64,000 nt of DNA. Source: UBA877 sp034436335 (GTDB lineage: Bacteria > Chloroflexota > Anaerolineae > Anaerolineales > Villigracilaceae). How positions within the stretch are numbered: the first letter of the stretch is position 1; each line of letters opens with the position of its first letter. Both the position numbers and the translations under genes were made by a program. The notes under the pieces were generated by a model. That model saw nothing but the letters and a program-made list of their open reading frames with translations. It was not told where the DNA came from and ran no database searches. Where the stretch lies: NCBI GenBank assembly GCA_034436335.1, contig DAOTVO010000003.1, positions 18,547 to 82,546 on the forward strand, given 5' to 3'. Of this stretch, positions 39,952 to 49,322 are shown piece after piece.

Positions 39952-40362
39952 TTATGTTCCAAAAATGCCCTTCACTTTCTCCCATAAAGGTGGGCCGAAG
40001 AGAAGCAGGCCAATTGCAACAGAGGTCAACGCGGCAATCAAAACAGCCGCAGCGCCTACATCCTTGCCCACTTTTGCCAGCGGATGATGGCGCGGACTTG
40101 CTAAGTCTACTACTGCTTCCAAAGCCGTATTGACGAATTCCGCCGCCCAAACAAAGGCAATCGTGAGCAGCAAGACAGTCCAATCTCTGACTGGCAAGCC
40201 AAGCCAAATCGCAGTCAACACAACCAGAAGGGTCGCCACTGCATGAATCCAGGCATTACGCTGCGTGCGTATGACGTACCACCAGCCGCGGAAAGCATGC
40301 CCAAAGGCACGAATGCGGGACAGGAAGAATTCTCTTATCATGCGTTGACTCTGGCGGTACAT
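39952..40362 (-). CDS. dgkA: Diacylglycerol/undecaprenol kinase (DgkA family)
   Basis: A 136-residue integral membrane kinase with three transmembrane helices (about 38-60, 62-82, 105-125). The catalytic and metal-binding EFVNTALEAVVDL (about 75-87) and HPLAKVGKDVGAAAV (about 93-107) motifs are present. In Gram-positive relatives it phosphorylates undecaprenol. It begins right at the ybeY stop; an ATG at 40341 is an alternative start. Confidence 0.92.
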   Translation of the reverse strand: MYRQSQRMIREFFLSRIRAFGHAFRGWWYVIRTQRNAWIHAVATLLVVLTAIWLGLPVRDWTVLLLTIAFVWAAEFVNTALEAVVDLASPRHHPLAKVGKDVGAAAVLIAALTSVAIGLLLFGPPLWEKVKGIFGT

Positions 40363-40809
40363 TCACTCTTCGACGATATTTACTTCGATGCCCAGGTCTT
40401 TCAGAGCCTTTGCCTGCGCTTCCCACATGCGTGCTTTTTCCTCGGCTTCGGCATGGTCGTGACCCAATAAGTGCAGCACGCCGTGGACAACCAGCAACTG
40501 CACTTCGGCTTCCAGCGCATGGCCGCGGGCAGCGGCCTGGGCGGCAGCCCGCGGCAGGGAAATGATAACATCGCCAAGATAGCGGCGGCCGGTTTCCGGG
40601 TCCACTTCATCGGCCGGGAAGGACAATACATCGGTCGGCGCATCAATGGAAAGAAAGTCGCGGTTGAGGGCGCGAATCTCTTCGTCGCCGGTCAGCAGGA
40701 TGGTCAGGTCGGCGTCGGTATCGGCAGACAAGTCCAGGGTCGCGCGGGCGGCGCCTTCGAGCAAGTGAGCGGGAAATTCCGGGTAGTTTTCCTGTTCAAT
40801 CGTAATCAT
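40363..40809 (-). CDS. ybeY: rRNA maturation endoribonuclease YbeY
   Basis: A 148-residue metalloendoribonuclease with the zinc motif HGVLHLLGHDH (about 110-120). It processes 16S rRNA 3' ends and takes part in ribosome quality control. It is in the common order pgpH-ybeY-dgkA, overlapping pgpH by 4 bases (ATGA). Confidence 0.95.
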   Translation of the reverse strand: MITIEQENYPEFPAHLLEGAARATLDLSADTDADLTILLTGDEEIRALNRDFLSIDAPTDVLSFPADEVDPETGRRYLGDVIISLPRAAAQAAARGHALEAEVQLLVVHGVLHLLGHDHAEAEEKARMWEAQAKALKDLGIEVNIVEE

Positions 40810-42905
40810 TTGACTTTCTCCCTGCGCTGGGTGACCGGTTCTTGGGCAGCCACCTGTTCACGTGGATATTCAAGGCGGGGATGGTACGCCACCCGCAAAG
40901 TGGATACAAAGGCTTCGATAATCTCGGTCAGGTCGCGCTGAGTGAGCGGGGTGTATTCCAGTTGCCCGTCTTTTTGGCGGCTTTCGATGACGCTGCGGAC
41001 AATGGTGCGCATTTCCTCGTCGTTCTGAGGACGCTCGGCGCGGGTACGCGCTTCCACCCCATCGGCAAACATCAGGAGTGCGGTTTCTCGGGAATGCGGC
41101 TTTGGACCCGGATAACGGAATTTGCTTTCGTTCAACTGAGATACGTCGCCATTGACGGCTTGCAGGGCGCGGTTGTACTGGTAGCGCGCCAGCATCGTGC
41201 CATGATGCTCACTGATGAAATCCTGCAAGCGGCGCGGAAGACGGTACTTGCGCGCCAGTTCCAACCCGTCGGTGACGTGGCGGATGATGGCTGCGGCGCT
41301 CTCTTCCGGCGGCAGGTCGTCATGAGAGTCAATCTGATTGGGAGGCTGGTTTTCAACAAAAAACAACGGATTGGCGGCCTTGCCGATGTCGTGAAACAGG
41401 GCGCCAACGCGAGTGAGCAGCGCATCGGCGTGAATGCGCTCGGCCGCCTGCTCGGCCAGATTGGCAACCTGCAAACTGTGTTGATAGGTGCCGGGAGCGC
41501 GCTGGAGGAAATAACGCAATAGAGGATTATCTGGGCGAGAAATCTCCAGCAATTGCATGGGCGTGAGAATGCCGAGGTACTGCGCCAGCACATATTGCAG
41601 CGGCAAGACGATAATCGAAGAGCCAACGCCATACAGGAAGGCCGCGCCGAGCAAGGTGGCCAGGCCGACCCAGTCTGTGGCGGTGAAGGCCAGGCGGTAA
41701 GCGGCAATGACAGCCATGCCTGCCCCGGCAACAGCCACCACCGCGTAGAAAAATTGCATTACCCGTCGTCCTTCTCCCAACGCCAGCACACCGCACAGAC
41801 TCGACAGAATGTAATAGGGAAGCAGAGCCAGGGCGTCGGGCATGCCGTATACAGCCAGCAGGCTGAGCAGCAATCCAAATATCATTCCGCGTTCCATCCC
41901 AAACAACAGCGATACCAGCAAAGCAAAGGCCGGAACGGGAAACAGGTAAGGCAATACCGTGCGATTGGGAATGATGGTTTGGGCCGCGAACAGGAAGAGC
42001 AGAAACAGCCCCGAAAGCAAAAGCAGGCTGCGCAAATCCGCAAGAATGGCCGACTGGCGGCGGACAAAGTAAAGCGCCGTCATCATGGCAAGGAGGATAA
42101 CCAGAGAAGCAGCGCCCAAGTAACGATAAAGCGGAGCCTTCGGTTGCACCAGGCCCGCCTCACTCAACGCTTCAAAGGTGACATCAGTAATCACCTGCCC
42201 ACGCAGGACGATGGTTTGCCCTTCGAGATACGATTGAGTGACCGGCTCGACTGCGTTTCGGGCCGCCTGCCGCGCTTCCTCGGTCAGTTCGGGACTGTAA
42301 AAACTGTTTGCTATAATCATGGGGGAAACCAACTCCACGACCAGCATGGCTTCCCTCTCACTCAGTGTAAAAACTACCAGACCGGGCAACCCCTGGCGGA
42401 TGTCGTCCAAATCTTCGGTGCGGACAGCGTTCCGCATGATGCGGCCCAATAGATTGACAGACTCGCCGCGCACCAGTTCCCAGCGATCGTCTGGCAAAGA
42501 CAGAATGAACTGGGCCGTCTCGCTCGAAAAGGGAGGTTGACGCAATGCTGCCAGATCAATTAACTTCTGGGAGAGGCTCTTCTCGGAATCGTCGCGAATA
42601 CTGGAAATCTGTTGCAACAGGATTGTAAGCGCATCGGTCTGCGCCCGTCCAATCGCCGGGTCTGGCGCGCCGTAGACCGGGGCAACAGCACGTTCGGCGG
42701 CGTCACGCGCCTGGTTTGTCAGCACGATGCTGATGTAACTGAAATCGCGCGGAGCGCGCAAATCCTGGTCAGCGACATCGCCCACCTGAAGCGGCAAACT
42801 CCCCTGCCGCAGCGCCCAGGGCTGCACAAGCGCGGTGAAAGATAGAATAGTAGTGCAAACCAGGATAAGAAGCGGCCAGAATGACCGTCGGGCGGGCGCC
42901 ACCAT
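40806..42905 (-). CDS. pgpH: 7TM receptor with HD hydrolase domain, PgpH-type
   Basis: Predicted cyclic di-AMP phosphodiesterase of 699 residues. An N-terminal membrane anchor is followed by an extracellular 7TMR-HDED part (about 35-270), seven transmembrane segments (about 275-475) and a cytoplasmic HD domain with TYQHSLQVANLAE and ALFHDIGKAANP (near 515 and 545). The start at 42905 (MVAPARRS) is preferred over the longer frame to 43004, which runs through YqeY coding sequence on the same strand. Confidence 0.92.
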   Translation of the reverse strand: MVAPARRSFWPLLILVCTTILSFTALVQPWALRQGSLPLQVGDVADQDLRAPRDFSYISIVLTNQARDAAERAVAPVYGAPDPAIGRAQTDALTILLQQISSIRDDSEKSLSQKLIDLAALRQPPFSSETAQFILSLPDDRWELVRGESVNLLGRIMRNAVRTEDLDDIRQGLPGLVVFTLSEREAMLVVELVSPMIIANSFYSPELTEEARQAARNAVEPVTQSYLEGQTIVLRGQVITDVTFEALSEAGLVQPKAPLYRYLGAASLVILLAMMTALYFVRRQSAILADLRSLLLLSGLFLLFLFAAQTIIPNRTVLPYLFPVPAFALLVSLLFGMERGMIFGLLLSLLAVYGMPDALALLPYYILSSLCGVLALGEGRRVMQFFYAVVAVAGAGMAVIAAYRLAFTATDWVGLATLLGAAFLYGVGSSIIVLPLQYVLAQYLGILTPMQLLEISRPDNPLLRYFLQRAPGTYQHSLQVANLAEQAAERIHADALLTRVGALFHDIGKAANPLFFVENQPPNQIDSHDDLPPEESAAAIIRHVTDGLELARKYRLPRRLQDFISEHHGTMLARYQYNRALQAVNGDVSQLNESKFRYPGPKPHSRETALLMFADGVEARTRAERPQNDEEMRTIVRSVIESRQKDGQLEYTPLTQRDLTEIIEAFVSTLRVAYHPRLEYPREQVAAQEPVTQRREKVK

Positions 42906-42939
42906 TAATTCACCGTCTCCGCCTGCATCATCAAAGGAT

Positions 42940-43386
42940 TCACTTCGACAAAAGGCTCCGCACCGCGGCGCTGACCTGGTCGCCGGGGGCTCGTCCGGCC
43001 ACACGCGGCATCAGCACCTTCATGACCCTTCCCATATCAGTCGGGCCAGTTGCGCCTGTTTCGACAATTGCGGCTTCAGCAAGCGCTTTCAACTCCTCCG
43101 CGCTCAACGCAGCGGGCAGAAAGCCTTCCAACACTTTGATTTCGGCCTCGGTGGCGGCGACGATGTCGGCGCGTTGGGCGCGGCTGGCCTCTTCTACCGC
43201 CTCGCGGCGGGTTTTGAGTTCCTTTTGGAGGATGCTCAGCACAGCGGTTTCGTCCAGCGTAATCTGTTTGTCAATTTCGGCCTGGCGGATAGCCGCCAAT
43301 ACCATGCGGACGGTGCGCCGGGTCACATCGTCGCCGGCTTTCATTGATGTCTTCAGAGCAAGTTCGAGTTTTTCTTTGGTATTCAT
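42940..43386 (-). CDS. yqeY: GatB/YqeY domain protein
   Basis: A 148-residue YqeY protein (KEKLELALKTSMKAGDD start; RMVLAAIRQAEID; DMGRVMKVLMPRVAGRAPGDQVS near the end). The domain is shared with the tail of GatB amidotransferase, where it contacts tRNA. TATAAT at complement 43393-43398 is 6 bases from the ATG: a leaderless mRNA. It heads the yqeY-pgpH-ybeY-dgkA run. Confidence 0.92.
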   Translation of the reverse strand: MNTKEKLELALKTSMKAGDDVTRRTVRMVLAAIRQAEIDKQITLDETAVLSILQKELKTRREAVEEASRAQRADIVAATEAEIKVLEGFLPAALSAEELKALAEAAIVETGATGPTDMGRVMKVLMPRVAGRAPGDQVSAAVRSLLSK

Positions 43387-43392
43387 ATTTCG

Positions 43393-43398
43393 ATTATA
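43393..43398 (-). promoter_or_regulatory. -10 box giving a leaderless yqeY mRNA
   Basis: TATAAT on the minus strand ending 6 bases before the ATG at 43386, with no Shine-Dalgarno. Confidence 0.6.
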
Positions 43399-43419
43399 CC
43401 TCGCAGGGAAGGAGCATTT

Positions 43420-44043
43420 TCAACCGGCAAACAGAGCCAGCAAGTTGGCGGGCAGGCCGGAGATGGTATTTTCATACTCTCGCTGCGTCCGCTTGACAGC
43501 GGCGGCAAAAGCGTAGTCGAATTTTGGTCCCTGCTCCGGCCCGTCCAGATTCATCCAGGCATGCGAATCGCGCGGCAGGAGCGGCAGGATGAATTTCTTG
43601 AGAGCAGGGATGAAACTCAACGCTTCAAACGGATAGTACAATCTGCCGGAGCGCAGAGAGGGGTTGTCGAGCAGGCTGTTATCGAACGGGTCCACCGCAT
43701 CGGGCGGCGGCCAGCCGCCTTCCGGGAAGCGCGCCAGCCAGAGCGATATGTAGTTGCTGTGTGCGTAGAAATCCTGGGCGGTGTGCGTCAGACGTCCAAA
43801 TGCCTGTCGGGCCGCAACTGCATCTCCCCGTTCCAGCGCCGGACGGATGAGGGCACGGTTCTGTTCGATGAACGCGCGACTTTTGGCAAAAGCGTTGGCG
43901 TCGAAATGATATTCATCATGTCCAATTTGCCCCTGCAAAGCATCCAATCCCAGATTGGCAACGATGATGGTTTCCAAAGCAGGCGGGCTAAAAAATTCGC
44001 CCACCGCCTGAGTGGTGATGATGCGGTGATAGGTTTTATTCAT
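43420..44043 (-). CDS. HET-C/zinc-phospholipase-like protein
   Basis: A 207-residue protein of the Het-C/zinc-dependent phospholipase C-like fold. Metal-ligand candidates are GHDEYHFDA (about 41-49) and LTHTAQDFYAHSNY (about 85-98), which match the HxxxD/HxxxxDxxxH pattern of that fold. No signal peptide is evident. It overlaps the adenylate cyclase gene by 8 bases, so the two are co-translated. The activity is not known. Confidence 0.75.
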   Translation of the reverse strand: MNKTYHRIITTQAVGEFFSPPALETIIVANLGLDALQGQIGHDEYHFDANAFAKSRAFIEQNRALIRPALERGDAVAARQAFGRLTHTAQDFYAHSNYISLWLARFPEGGWPPPDAVDPFDNSLLDNPSLRSGRLYYPFEALSFIPALKKFILPLLPRDSHAWMNLDGPEQGPKFDYAFAAAVKRTQREYENTISGLPANLLALFAG

Positions 44044-46816
44044 CGGATTGTTTCAAACCGTGCAAAAGATATACCCGAATCGGATTCGTTTTACCTTTTA
44101 CCATGACAGGTTCCAGGGCCTCGGAGTAGATTTTTTCGCCCACAATGGCATGGGTGGTGTGGTCTATCATAATTTCGCCAGGGCCGGCAATGGTCTCTAA
44201 ACGCTGGGCGAGATTGACCGTATCGCCGATGGCGGTGTAGTTGAACAACTCACTCGTGCCAACGTTGCCCACCATCACATCGCCGGTGGCGATGCCGATG
44301 TGGAAGCGCAGGTGATGCATCGGGTCGGCAAATTGACGATGTGCGTCTTCCGCTTGTCTCATGATGGTCAAGGCAGCGCGCACAGCCCGCAGGGCGTGGT
44401 CCGGCTGAGGGTCGGGGGCGTTCCAAAGGGCCAGCACGCCGTCGCCCCAGAATTTATCTAATGTACCTTCTTCTTCCAGAATGGCCTGCGCCGCCAGGGA
44501 AAGATAATGATTGAGCACCTTGAAAAGGGTTTCTGGGTCTGAGCGTTCACTAAAAGTAGTAAACCCGGAAATATCGGCAAAGAGAACGGTGGCGGGTTGT
44601 TTTGTGCCGTCGAGCCGCAGGTGGCTGGGGTCAGAGAGCAGACGGTCGCGCACGCGCGGGGCCACCACCCGGCCAAAGGTCTGGCGGATGCGCTCCTGCT
44701 CGGCCTGCAGTTTGCGGCGTTCGGTCAGGTCCTCAACGACAATGGCCGCGCCCTTCGTGGCAAAATAGGCATCGCGCACGGGGGAACAGGAAAGGCGTAA
44801 ATACAATTCGCCGCGCGGCGGGATGTTGCGATTCACCTCCCGCGAGAGGACGACAGAGCCGCGCTCGACCGCTTCAGCGGCAACCGTATCCAAGTCCGGC
44901 CAGGTCGGAAGCGCCTCGGGTAGATGCTTTCCGATCACATCCCGGTAGGAGATGCCGAGAATATTCTCCGCCGCCCGATTGAAAAGCGTAACTTTATGCT
45001 CCACATCCGTTGTAATAACGCCGGTAGCGATGGAAGCAAAGATGTCATCCATCAAGTTCTTCATTTCGAGAGTCTGGTCGAGGGTGCGGCGAAGGTTGAT
45101 GAACAGGCGGGCATTTTCGAGAGCCAGGGTAGACTGCCCGGCCACAGTATTGAGAAATTCGAGGTCATCGCCGGTATAGGGGTCGCCGGAGCGTTTGTCC
45201 CCCAACGCCATGAAGCCAATCAACGTACCTTCATAACGCAGAGGGACAAAGACCAGACAGCCAAACGCCCGAAAAGCAGCCGAAGCATTCAATGTTTCAG
45301 GGTAATTGCTGTTAGCGGGAAAATACTGCGGAGTCTCAGCGATTTGAATAACGCGCACCAAGGGATCGTCCACAGGACAGTTCGGGAACTCAATATCTCC
45401 ACGGGCGTGAGGAACGTATACGGTTTGTTCGTCATCGTAGAGATAGATGACAAAACGTTCGGGCGAAAGCGCCTGATGAAGTTGTTCGACCAGCAGGTCC
45501 AGAATGCGCTCCAGATTGGGGGTAATGACCAATCTGCTCGAAAGTGTATTCAGTACCCGCCGATAGTCTGCCGGCGAACGATAGAAGAGCCGATCAATCA
45601 GGCGCAACATCAGACGCTGCAAAGGCGACAAACCAACCACCAGCAGCAAGAGATAGAGCGCCACCAAAAGCGGATTATCCGGCTGGACAACCCTGTTAAT
45701 CACCAGCGAAATAACCGCCGCCAGCCCAAAGAAGACGGCCACCGCCGCGCCGGTGGTCAGCACGTAAGAGAGCACATTGGACAGAATGCGGTCTACATCC
45801 AGCAAACGGTAACGAAGAACGGCGTGCGTAATCGAAAGAGGGAAGACGATCAGCAACGGAAAATAGATGGCCGATTGAAATTCCTGCGGCGCGCCCAGCG
45901 CGGTCGGCAAAAGATAGAAAAACATCATTGGGATAAAAGCCAGCGCAGCGCCGAAGACAATGACTCGGCTTTGCTGACGAATTACGGGCGAATCACTGCG
46001 GACCAGCCTCCAAACAAGCGCCGCCACAAACAGGCCAATGGCAAGCGCCATAAAGAAATAACACGCCTGCCAGGCCACAATATAGCGCAACGGCGCGGTC
46101 GGATAGCGAACTTCATACATAGCCGGGACAGCAAACACCAGGCACAGCACCCAGGAAACCAGGCGAAGACCAGGCCAGCGTTCCACCAGACGGATTGGCT
46201 TGGGAAAAACCAGCGAAAGATGAATCAGCGCGCTGGCCGCCAGCGGGAGGCTGAACGTCCAAATCAGCACCACATGGTGAGTGGTATTCATGTCGAAAAA
46301 TGTCGTGGCCGCAATGCTTACCGCGGCAGCAAAGACCAACAGCGCACGACCGGCGCGGCTCTCACCACGCAGGCGGTACGCCCATAACCCGATGACCAGA
46401 AAAACCACCCCCACCAGGTACGGAATGACAAACAGGCTCACAAAATCCCAGATCGGCATGCGGATAGGTTGCACATACACGCTGGTCGGCACGCCTACAT
46501 CCGGATGAGCGAAAGTCAATTCGAGAGAATTGAAACCATTTTCCTGCAAAAGCGCGTTGACCTGTGCTACGTCCGTCACCGGCTGACCGTTTACGGCAAT
46601 CAATTGATCGGGCCAGCGCGCTCCTGCGCCCGCCATCGGCCAGTTTTTGCCGGTGATAATGCTGACAACGTTATTCGGCTCCAGCAATACGCCGATAAAT
46701 GGCTGACGAAAATAGCCAATGGCCCAAATCGGCGTCAGGACCAACATACCCAATGCCAACAACAGCGTCGTCACCGGCACAAAATGTGAAAACCAGGCTT
46801 GCTCATTCTCGTTCAT
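44036..46816 (-). CDS. Membrane class III adenylate cyclase with PDZ-like, GAF and PAS domains
   Basis: A 926-residue sensor-cyclase. An N-terminal transmembrane helix is followed by a PDZ-like segment (about 60-110), seven transmembrane segments (about 120-395), a GAF domain (about 430-575), a PAS domain (about 590-700) and a C-terminal cyclase domain. The metal ligands FADISGF and the KFWGDG loop are present; FNYTAIGDTVNLAQRLE has the Thr that, with the Lys, favours ATP over GTP. Probably active. TATAAT lies 32 bases upstream. Confidence 0.9.
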   Translation of the reverse strand: MNENEQAWFSHFVPVTTLLLALGMLVLTPIWAIGYFRQPFIGVLLEPNNVVSIITGKNWPMAGAGARWPDQLIAVNGQPVTDVAQVNALLQENGFNSLELTFAHPDVGVPTSVYVQPIRMPIWDFVSLFVIPYLVGVVFLVIGLWAYRLRGESRAGRALLVFAAAVSIAATTFFDMNTTHHVVLIWTFSLPLAASALIHLSLVFPKPIRLVERWPGLRLVSWVLCLVFAVPAMYEVRYPTAPLRYIVAWQACYFFMALAIGLFVAALVWRLVRSDSPVIRQQSRVIVFGAALAFIPMMFFYLLPTALGAPQEFQSAIYFPLLIVFPLSITHAVLRYRLLDVDRILSNVLSYVLTTGAAVAVFFGLAAVISLVINRVVQPDNPLLVALYLLLLVVGLSPLQRLMLRLIDRLFYRSPADYRRVLNTLSSRLVITPNLERILDLLVEQLHQALSPERFVIYLYDDEQTVYVPHARGDIEFPNCPVDDPLVRVIQIAETPQYFPANSNYPETLNASAAFRAFGCLVFVPLRYEGTLIGFMALGDKRSGDPYTGDDLEFLNTVAGQSTLALENARLFINLRRTLDQTLEMKNLMDDIFASIATGVITTDVEHKVTLFNRAAENILGISYRDVIGKHLPEALPTWPDLDTVAAEAVERGSVVLSREVNRNIPPRGELYLRLSCSPVRDAYFATKGAAIVVEDLTERRKLQAEQERIRQTFGRVVAPRVRDRLLSDPSHLRLDGTKQPATVLFADISGFTTFSERSDPETLFKVLNHYLSLAAQAILEEEGTLDKFWGDGVLALWNAPDPQPDHALRAVRAALTIMRQAEDAHRQFADPMHHLRFHIGIATGDVMVGNVGTSELFNYTAIGDTVNLAQRLETIAGPGEIMIDHTTHAIVGEKIYSEALEPVMVKGKTNPIRVYLLHGLKQSDE

Positions 46817-46887
46817 CGGCGTCCGTTATCCCTGTGAAATGATGATAAATTATAAGCCCAAACAAGCCCATTTTCTCCTGAAATGGT

Positions 46888-46893
46888 TATAAT
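46888..46893 (+). promoter_or_regulatory. -10 box giving a leaderless cobalamin adenosyltransferase mRNA
   Basis: TATAAT ends 6 bases before the ATG at 46900. A divergent TATAAT for the adenylate cyclase lies at complement 46849-46854. Confidence 0.6.
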
Positions 46894-46899
46894 TTCAGC

Positions 46900-47445
46900 A
46901 TGTCCCCCTTCTACACCCGCACCGGCGACGACGGCCAGACCGGACTTCTCGGCGAAGGCCGTCTGCCCAAATATCACCCCCGCATTGAAACCCTCGGCGC
47001 GCTGGACGAAGCCTCCGCCGCCCTGGGCCTGGCGCGCGCCCTAGCCTCGCAGGAAGAAACGAAATCCATCGTATCGCGCGCCCAGCGTGACCTGTACGCG
47101 CTGATGGCCGAAGTGGCCGCCGCCCCGGAAAACGCCGCCCGCTTCCGGACCCTGGACTCGGCGCGCGTTCAATGGCTCGAAGCCCAGGCCGACGCCATCT
47201 CTGCCCGCGTCCCCGTCCCGAATCAATTCATCCTCCCCGGCGACACACCCGCCAGCGCGGCCCTTTCCCTGGCGCGTACCATCGTCCGCCGCGCCGAGCG
47301 CCGTCTCGCCGCACTGGCCGACCGCGGCGAGGTAGATAACCCCGCCCTGCTCCCCTATCTGAACCGGCTTTCCTCGCTGTGCTTTCTGCTCGAACTGAGC
47401 GAAAACACCGCCGCCGGACAACAAACCACCCTGGCAAAACCATGA
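46900..47445 (+). CDS. Cob(I)alamin adenosyltransferase, PduO type
   Basis: Transfers adenosyl from ATP to cob(I)alamin, giving coenzyme B12. The 181-residue protein has the PduO signature YTRTGDDGQTGLLGEG (5-20), LGALDEASAALGLA near 33-46 and RTIVRRAERRL near 128-138. Linked in function to the cobalto-chelatase-like gene at 34.2 kb. It overlaps the DUF554 gene by 4 bases (ATGA). Confidence 0.94.
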   Translation: MSPFYTRTGDDGQTGLLGEGRLPKYHPRIETLGALDEASAALGLARALASQEETKSIVSRAQRDLYALMAEVAAAPENAARFRTLDSARVQWLEAQADAISARVPVPNQFILPGDTPASAALSLARTIVRRAERRLAALADRGEVDNPALLPYLNRLSSLCFLLELSENTAAGQQTTLAKP

Positions 47446-48158
47446 CCGGCACATTCATCAACATCGCCGCCGTCCTGCTGGGCGGTTTCATTGGTCTGCT
47501 CTTTGGTTCGCGCGTCCCCGAACGCGTCAAACAAACCATCACCGCCGGGCTGGGGCTGTTCACGGCGGTCGTCGGCGTCAAGATGTTCTTTGAGACCGGC
47601 AACGCCATTATTGTACTGGGCAGTCTCCTCCTGGGCGGGCTGTTGGGTGAGTGGTGGAAAATCGAGGCCGGGCTGGAATCTTTGGGCGGGTGGCTGGAGC
47701 GGCGCGTCTACCGGAAACAGGACGCAGGTCCCGCAGGCGGACGCTCGGCGAACTTCGTGCGCGGTTTCCTCACTGCCTCCCTGCTCTTCTGCGTCGGCCC
47801 GATGACCATCCTCGGCTCCATCCAGGACGGGCTGACCGGTAACTACGAATTGCTCGCCATCAAATCCGTACTGGACGGGTTCGCCGCCCTGGCCTTCGCC
47901 TCCACGCTGGGGCCGGGTGTGTTGTTTTCGGCGCTGGTCATTCTCGTCTATCAGGGGGGGATCAGCCTGCTGGCCGCCCAATTGAATAGTATGCTGACCG
48001 ACGCGATGATGGCCGAGATGACCGCCGCCGGCGGGGTGCTTCTTCTGGGCATCGCCGTCAGCAGTCTGCTGGAAATCAAGAAGATTCGGGTGGGCAATTT
48101 CCTGCCTGCCCTGGCGGTTGCCCCGCTGATTGTCTGGGTGATTGGTCTCTTCAAATAG
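47442..48158 (+). CDS. DUF554 membrane protein
   Basis: A 238-residue membrane protein of the YdfK/DUF554 family with six or seven hydrophobic segments. GGFIGLLFGSRVPERVKQTI near 11-31 and the CVGPMTILGSIQDGL segment near 115-129 are typical. Function unknown. Start 47442 is chosen for the ATGA overlap; a longer frame to 47379 exists within the adenosyltransferase gene. Confidence 0.9.
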   Translation: MTGTFINIAAVLLGGFIGLLFGSRVPERVKQTITAGLGLFTAVVGVKMFFETGNAIIVLGSLLLGGLLGEWWKIEAGLESLGGWLERRVYRKQDAGPAGGRSANFVRGFLTASLLFCVGPMTILGSIQDGLTGNYELLAIKSVLDGFAALAFASTLGPGVLFSALVILVYQGGISLLAAQLNSMLTDAMMAEMTAAGGVLLLGIAVSSLLEIKKIRVGNFLPALAVAPLIVWVIGLFK

Positions 48159-48200
48159 AAATCTCCCGGGGTCTGCTTTCAGAACTCCGGGAGATTTTTA
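48159..48200 (+). terminator. Terminator after the DUF554 gene
   Basis: AAATCTCCCGG (48159-48169) pairs with CCGGGAGATTT (48187-48197); the loop is 17 bases and the 3' side is T-rich. It can also end the convergent DsbA-like gene. Confidence 0.85.
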
Positions 48201-48215
48201 GTCAGTGAACCGCGT

Positions 48216-48959
48216 TTACTGACCTGCCAAAAGCGCTTCGATAAATTTGGAAATATCCTCGACAGACGGGATATACCGCGGGCCGGCACTGCTCTGCGGC
48301 TGCTGACCGTTGATGAAGATGGCCGGGGTGGCGTTTATTCCCAGCGCCTGCCCGGCAGCGTAATCTTCCGCAACGATATCGGAATATTTGTTAGCCTTGA
48401 AGCAGGATTTGAAATCGTTCATATTCAGCCCCAGACTCTCGGCCATGGCAATCAGGCGAGCATCTGTATAAGAGCCGATGTTCTCGCCAAGCCAATTGGC
48501 AAACAGCAGGTCGTGATAGTCCCAGAAGCGTTCCTGCTCGAGTGCGCAAAGCGCAGCATTGGCCGACCGATGCGACTCACCCGAGACAGAAGGATTGATA
48601 AGCGGGTAGAAGTGGAAGGTGTAATACACCTTTCCAGTAGCCACATATTTTTCAATGATGGCCGGCTCAATCTGTATTGAGTAATACATACAACCAGAGC
48701 ACTGGAAATCTTCCCACACATCCATCTTGACGGGGGCGTTGGGGTCGCCCATGCTCCGGCCATCCATTTTCACTTCAACGGCTTTTGGCACCGCAGTAAC
48801 AATCGGGGCTATCCCTGTCCCTTGCGCCAACTTTAAAGAGGGCAGGATGAGAGCAAATGTAATCAATAACGCTCCGGCGACCACAAACAACACAACCAGC
48901 AATTGGTTGCGGATGCGCTCTTTGCGTCGTTTCTCACGTATCTCTTGTCGTTTACTCAT
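48216..48959 (-). CDS. DsbA-family membrane-anchored thiol-disulfide protein
   Basis: A 247-residue protein with a cytoplasmic Lys/Arg-rich start, one transmembrane anchor (about 20-45) and an exported thioredoxin fold. The redox motif is CSGC (near residue 88-91), and INATPAIFINGQ near 208-219 is the cis-Pro loop. It resembles DsbA/DsbG-like proteins of Gram-positive bacteria that lack a periplasm. A MITE-like element (copy B) lies just upstream, near its promoter. Confidence 0.9.
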   Translation of the reverse strand: MSKRQEIREKRRKERIRNQLLVVLFVVAGALLITFALILPSLKLAQGTGIAPIVTAVPKAVEVKMDGRSMGDPNAPVKMDVWEDFQCSGCMYYSIQIEPAIIEKYVATGKVYYTFHFYPLINPSVSGESHRSANAALCALEQERFWDYHDLLFANWLGENIGSYTDARLIAMAESLGLNMNDFKSCFKANKYSDIVAEDYAAGQALGINATPAIFINGQQPQSSAGPRYIPSVEDISKFIEALLAGQ

Positions 48960-49025
48960 TGGACTCCTTCACATCAAAGTGGCTGGATTTTGCCATAAGT
49001 GCAGAAGTTTGTCCAGACAAAAATT

Positions 49026-49193
49026 GTAACTGCCTACCCTGGTCTCGGAAATTATCCGCGGATATCGCAGAGGACGCAGATGGGAAGAAAATCGGCGACA
49101 TCGTCCCCACAGGGGAAATCTGCGCAATCTGCGGATAAAATGAGCGTCTTTTGCTGCGATTAACAAGTTCGGCCTCATTGGGTAGGCAGTTAC
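49026..49193. mobile_element. MITE-like element, copy B
   Basis: 168 bp with perfect 14-bp terminal inverted repeats GTAACTGCCTACCC (49026-49039) and GGGTAGGCAGTTAC (49180-49193). It is flanked by CAAAAAT direct repeats (49018-49024 and 49194-49200), a candidate target duplication. Its reverse complement matches copy A. It has no reading frame and an internal AATCTGCGnAATCTGCGGATAA-type part. Confidence 0.9.
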
Positions 49194-49289
49194 CAAAAAT
49201 CCGCATTTTGGGCTTCTCCAGCCGCGAAGAATTTGTTAGAGGTTTATATAAAATATTCTGACTATCTGGCATTGCCATTCGGAGGTTGG

Positions 49290-49295
49290 TATAAT
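49290..49295 (+). promoter_or_regulatory. -10 box of ftsH
   Basis: TATAAT about 27 bases before the GTG start, with TAGGAGG as ribosome site. Confidence 0.55.
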
Positions 49296-49322
49296 CCACC
49301 CTGCTTCACATAGGAGGCGTCT

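Noticed and set aside
40856..40869. Possible parS site (TGTTCACGTGGATA)
   Set aside because: It lacks the full TGTTTCACGTGAAACA palindrome and is inside pgpH; no convincing parS was found near parAB.
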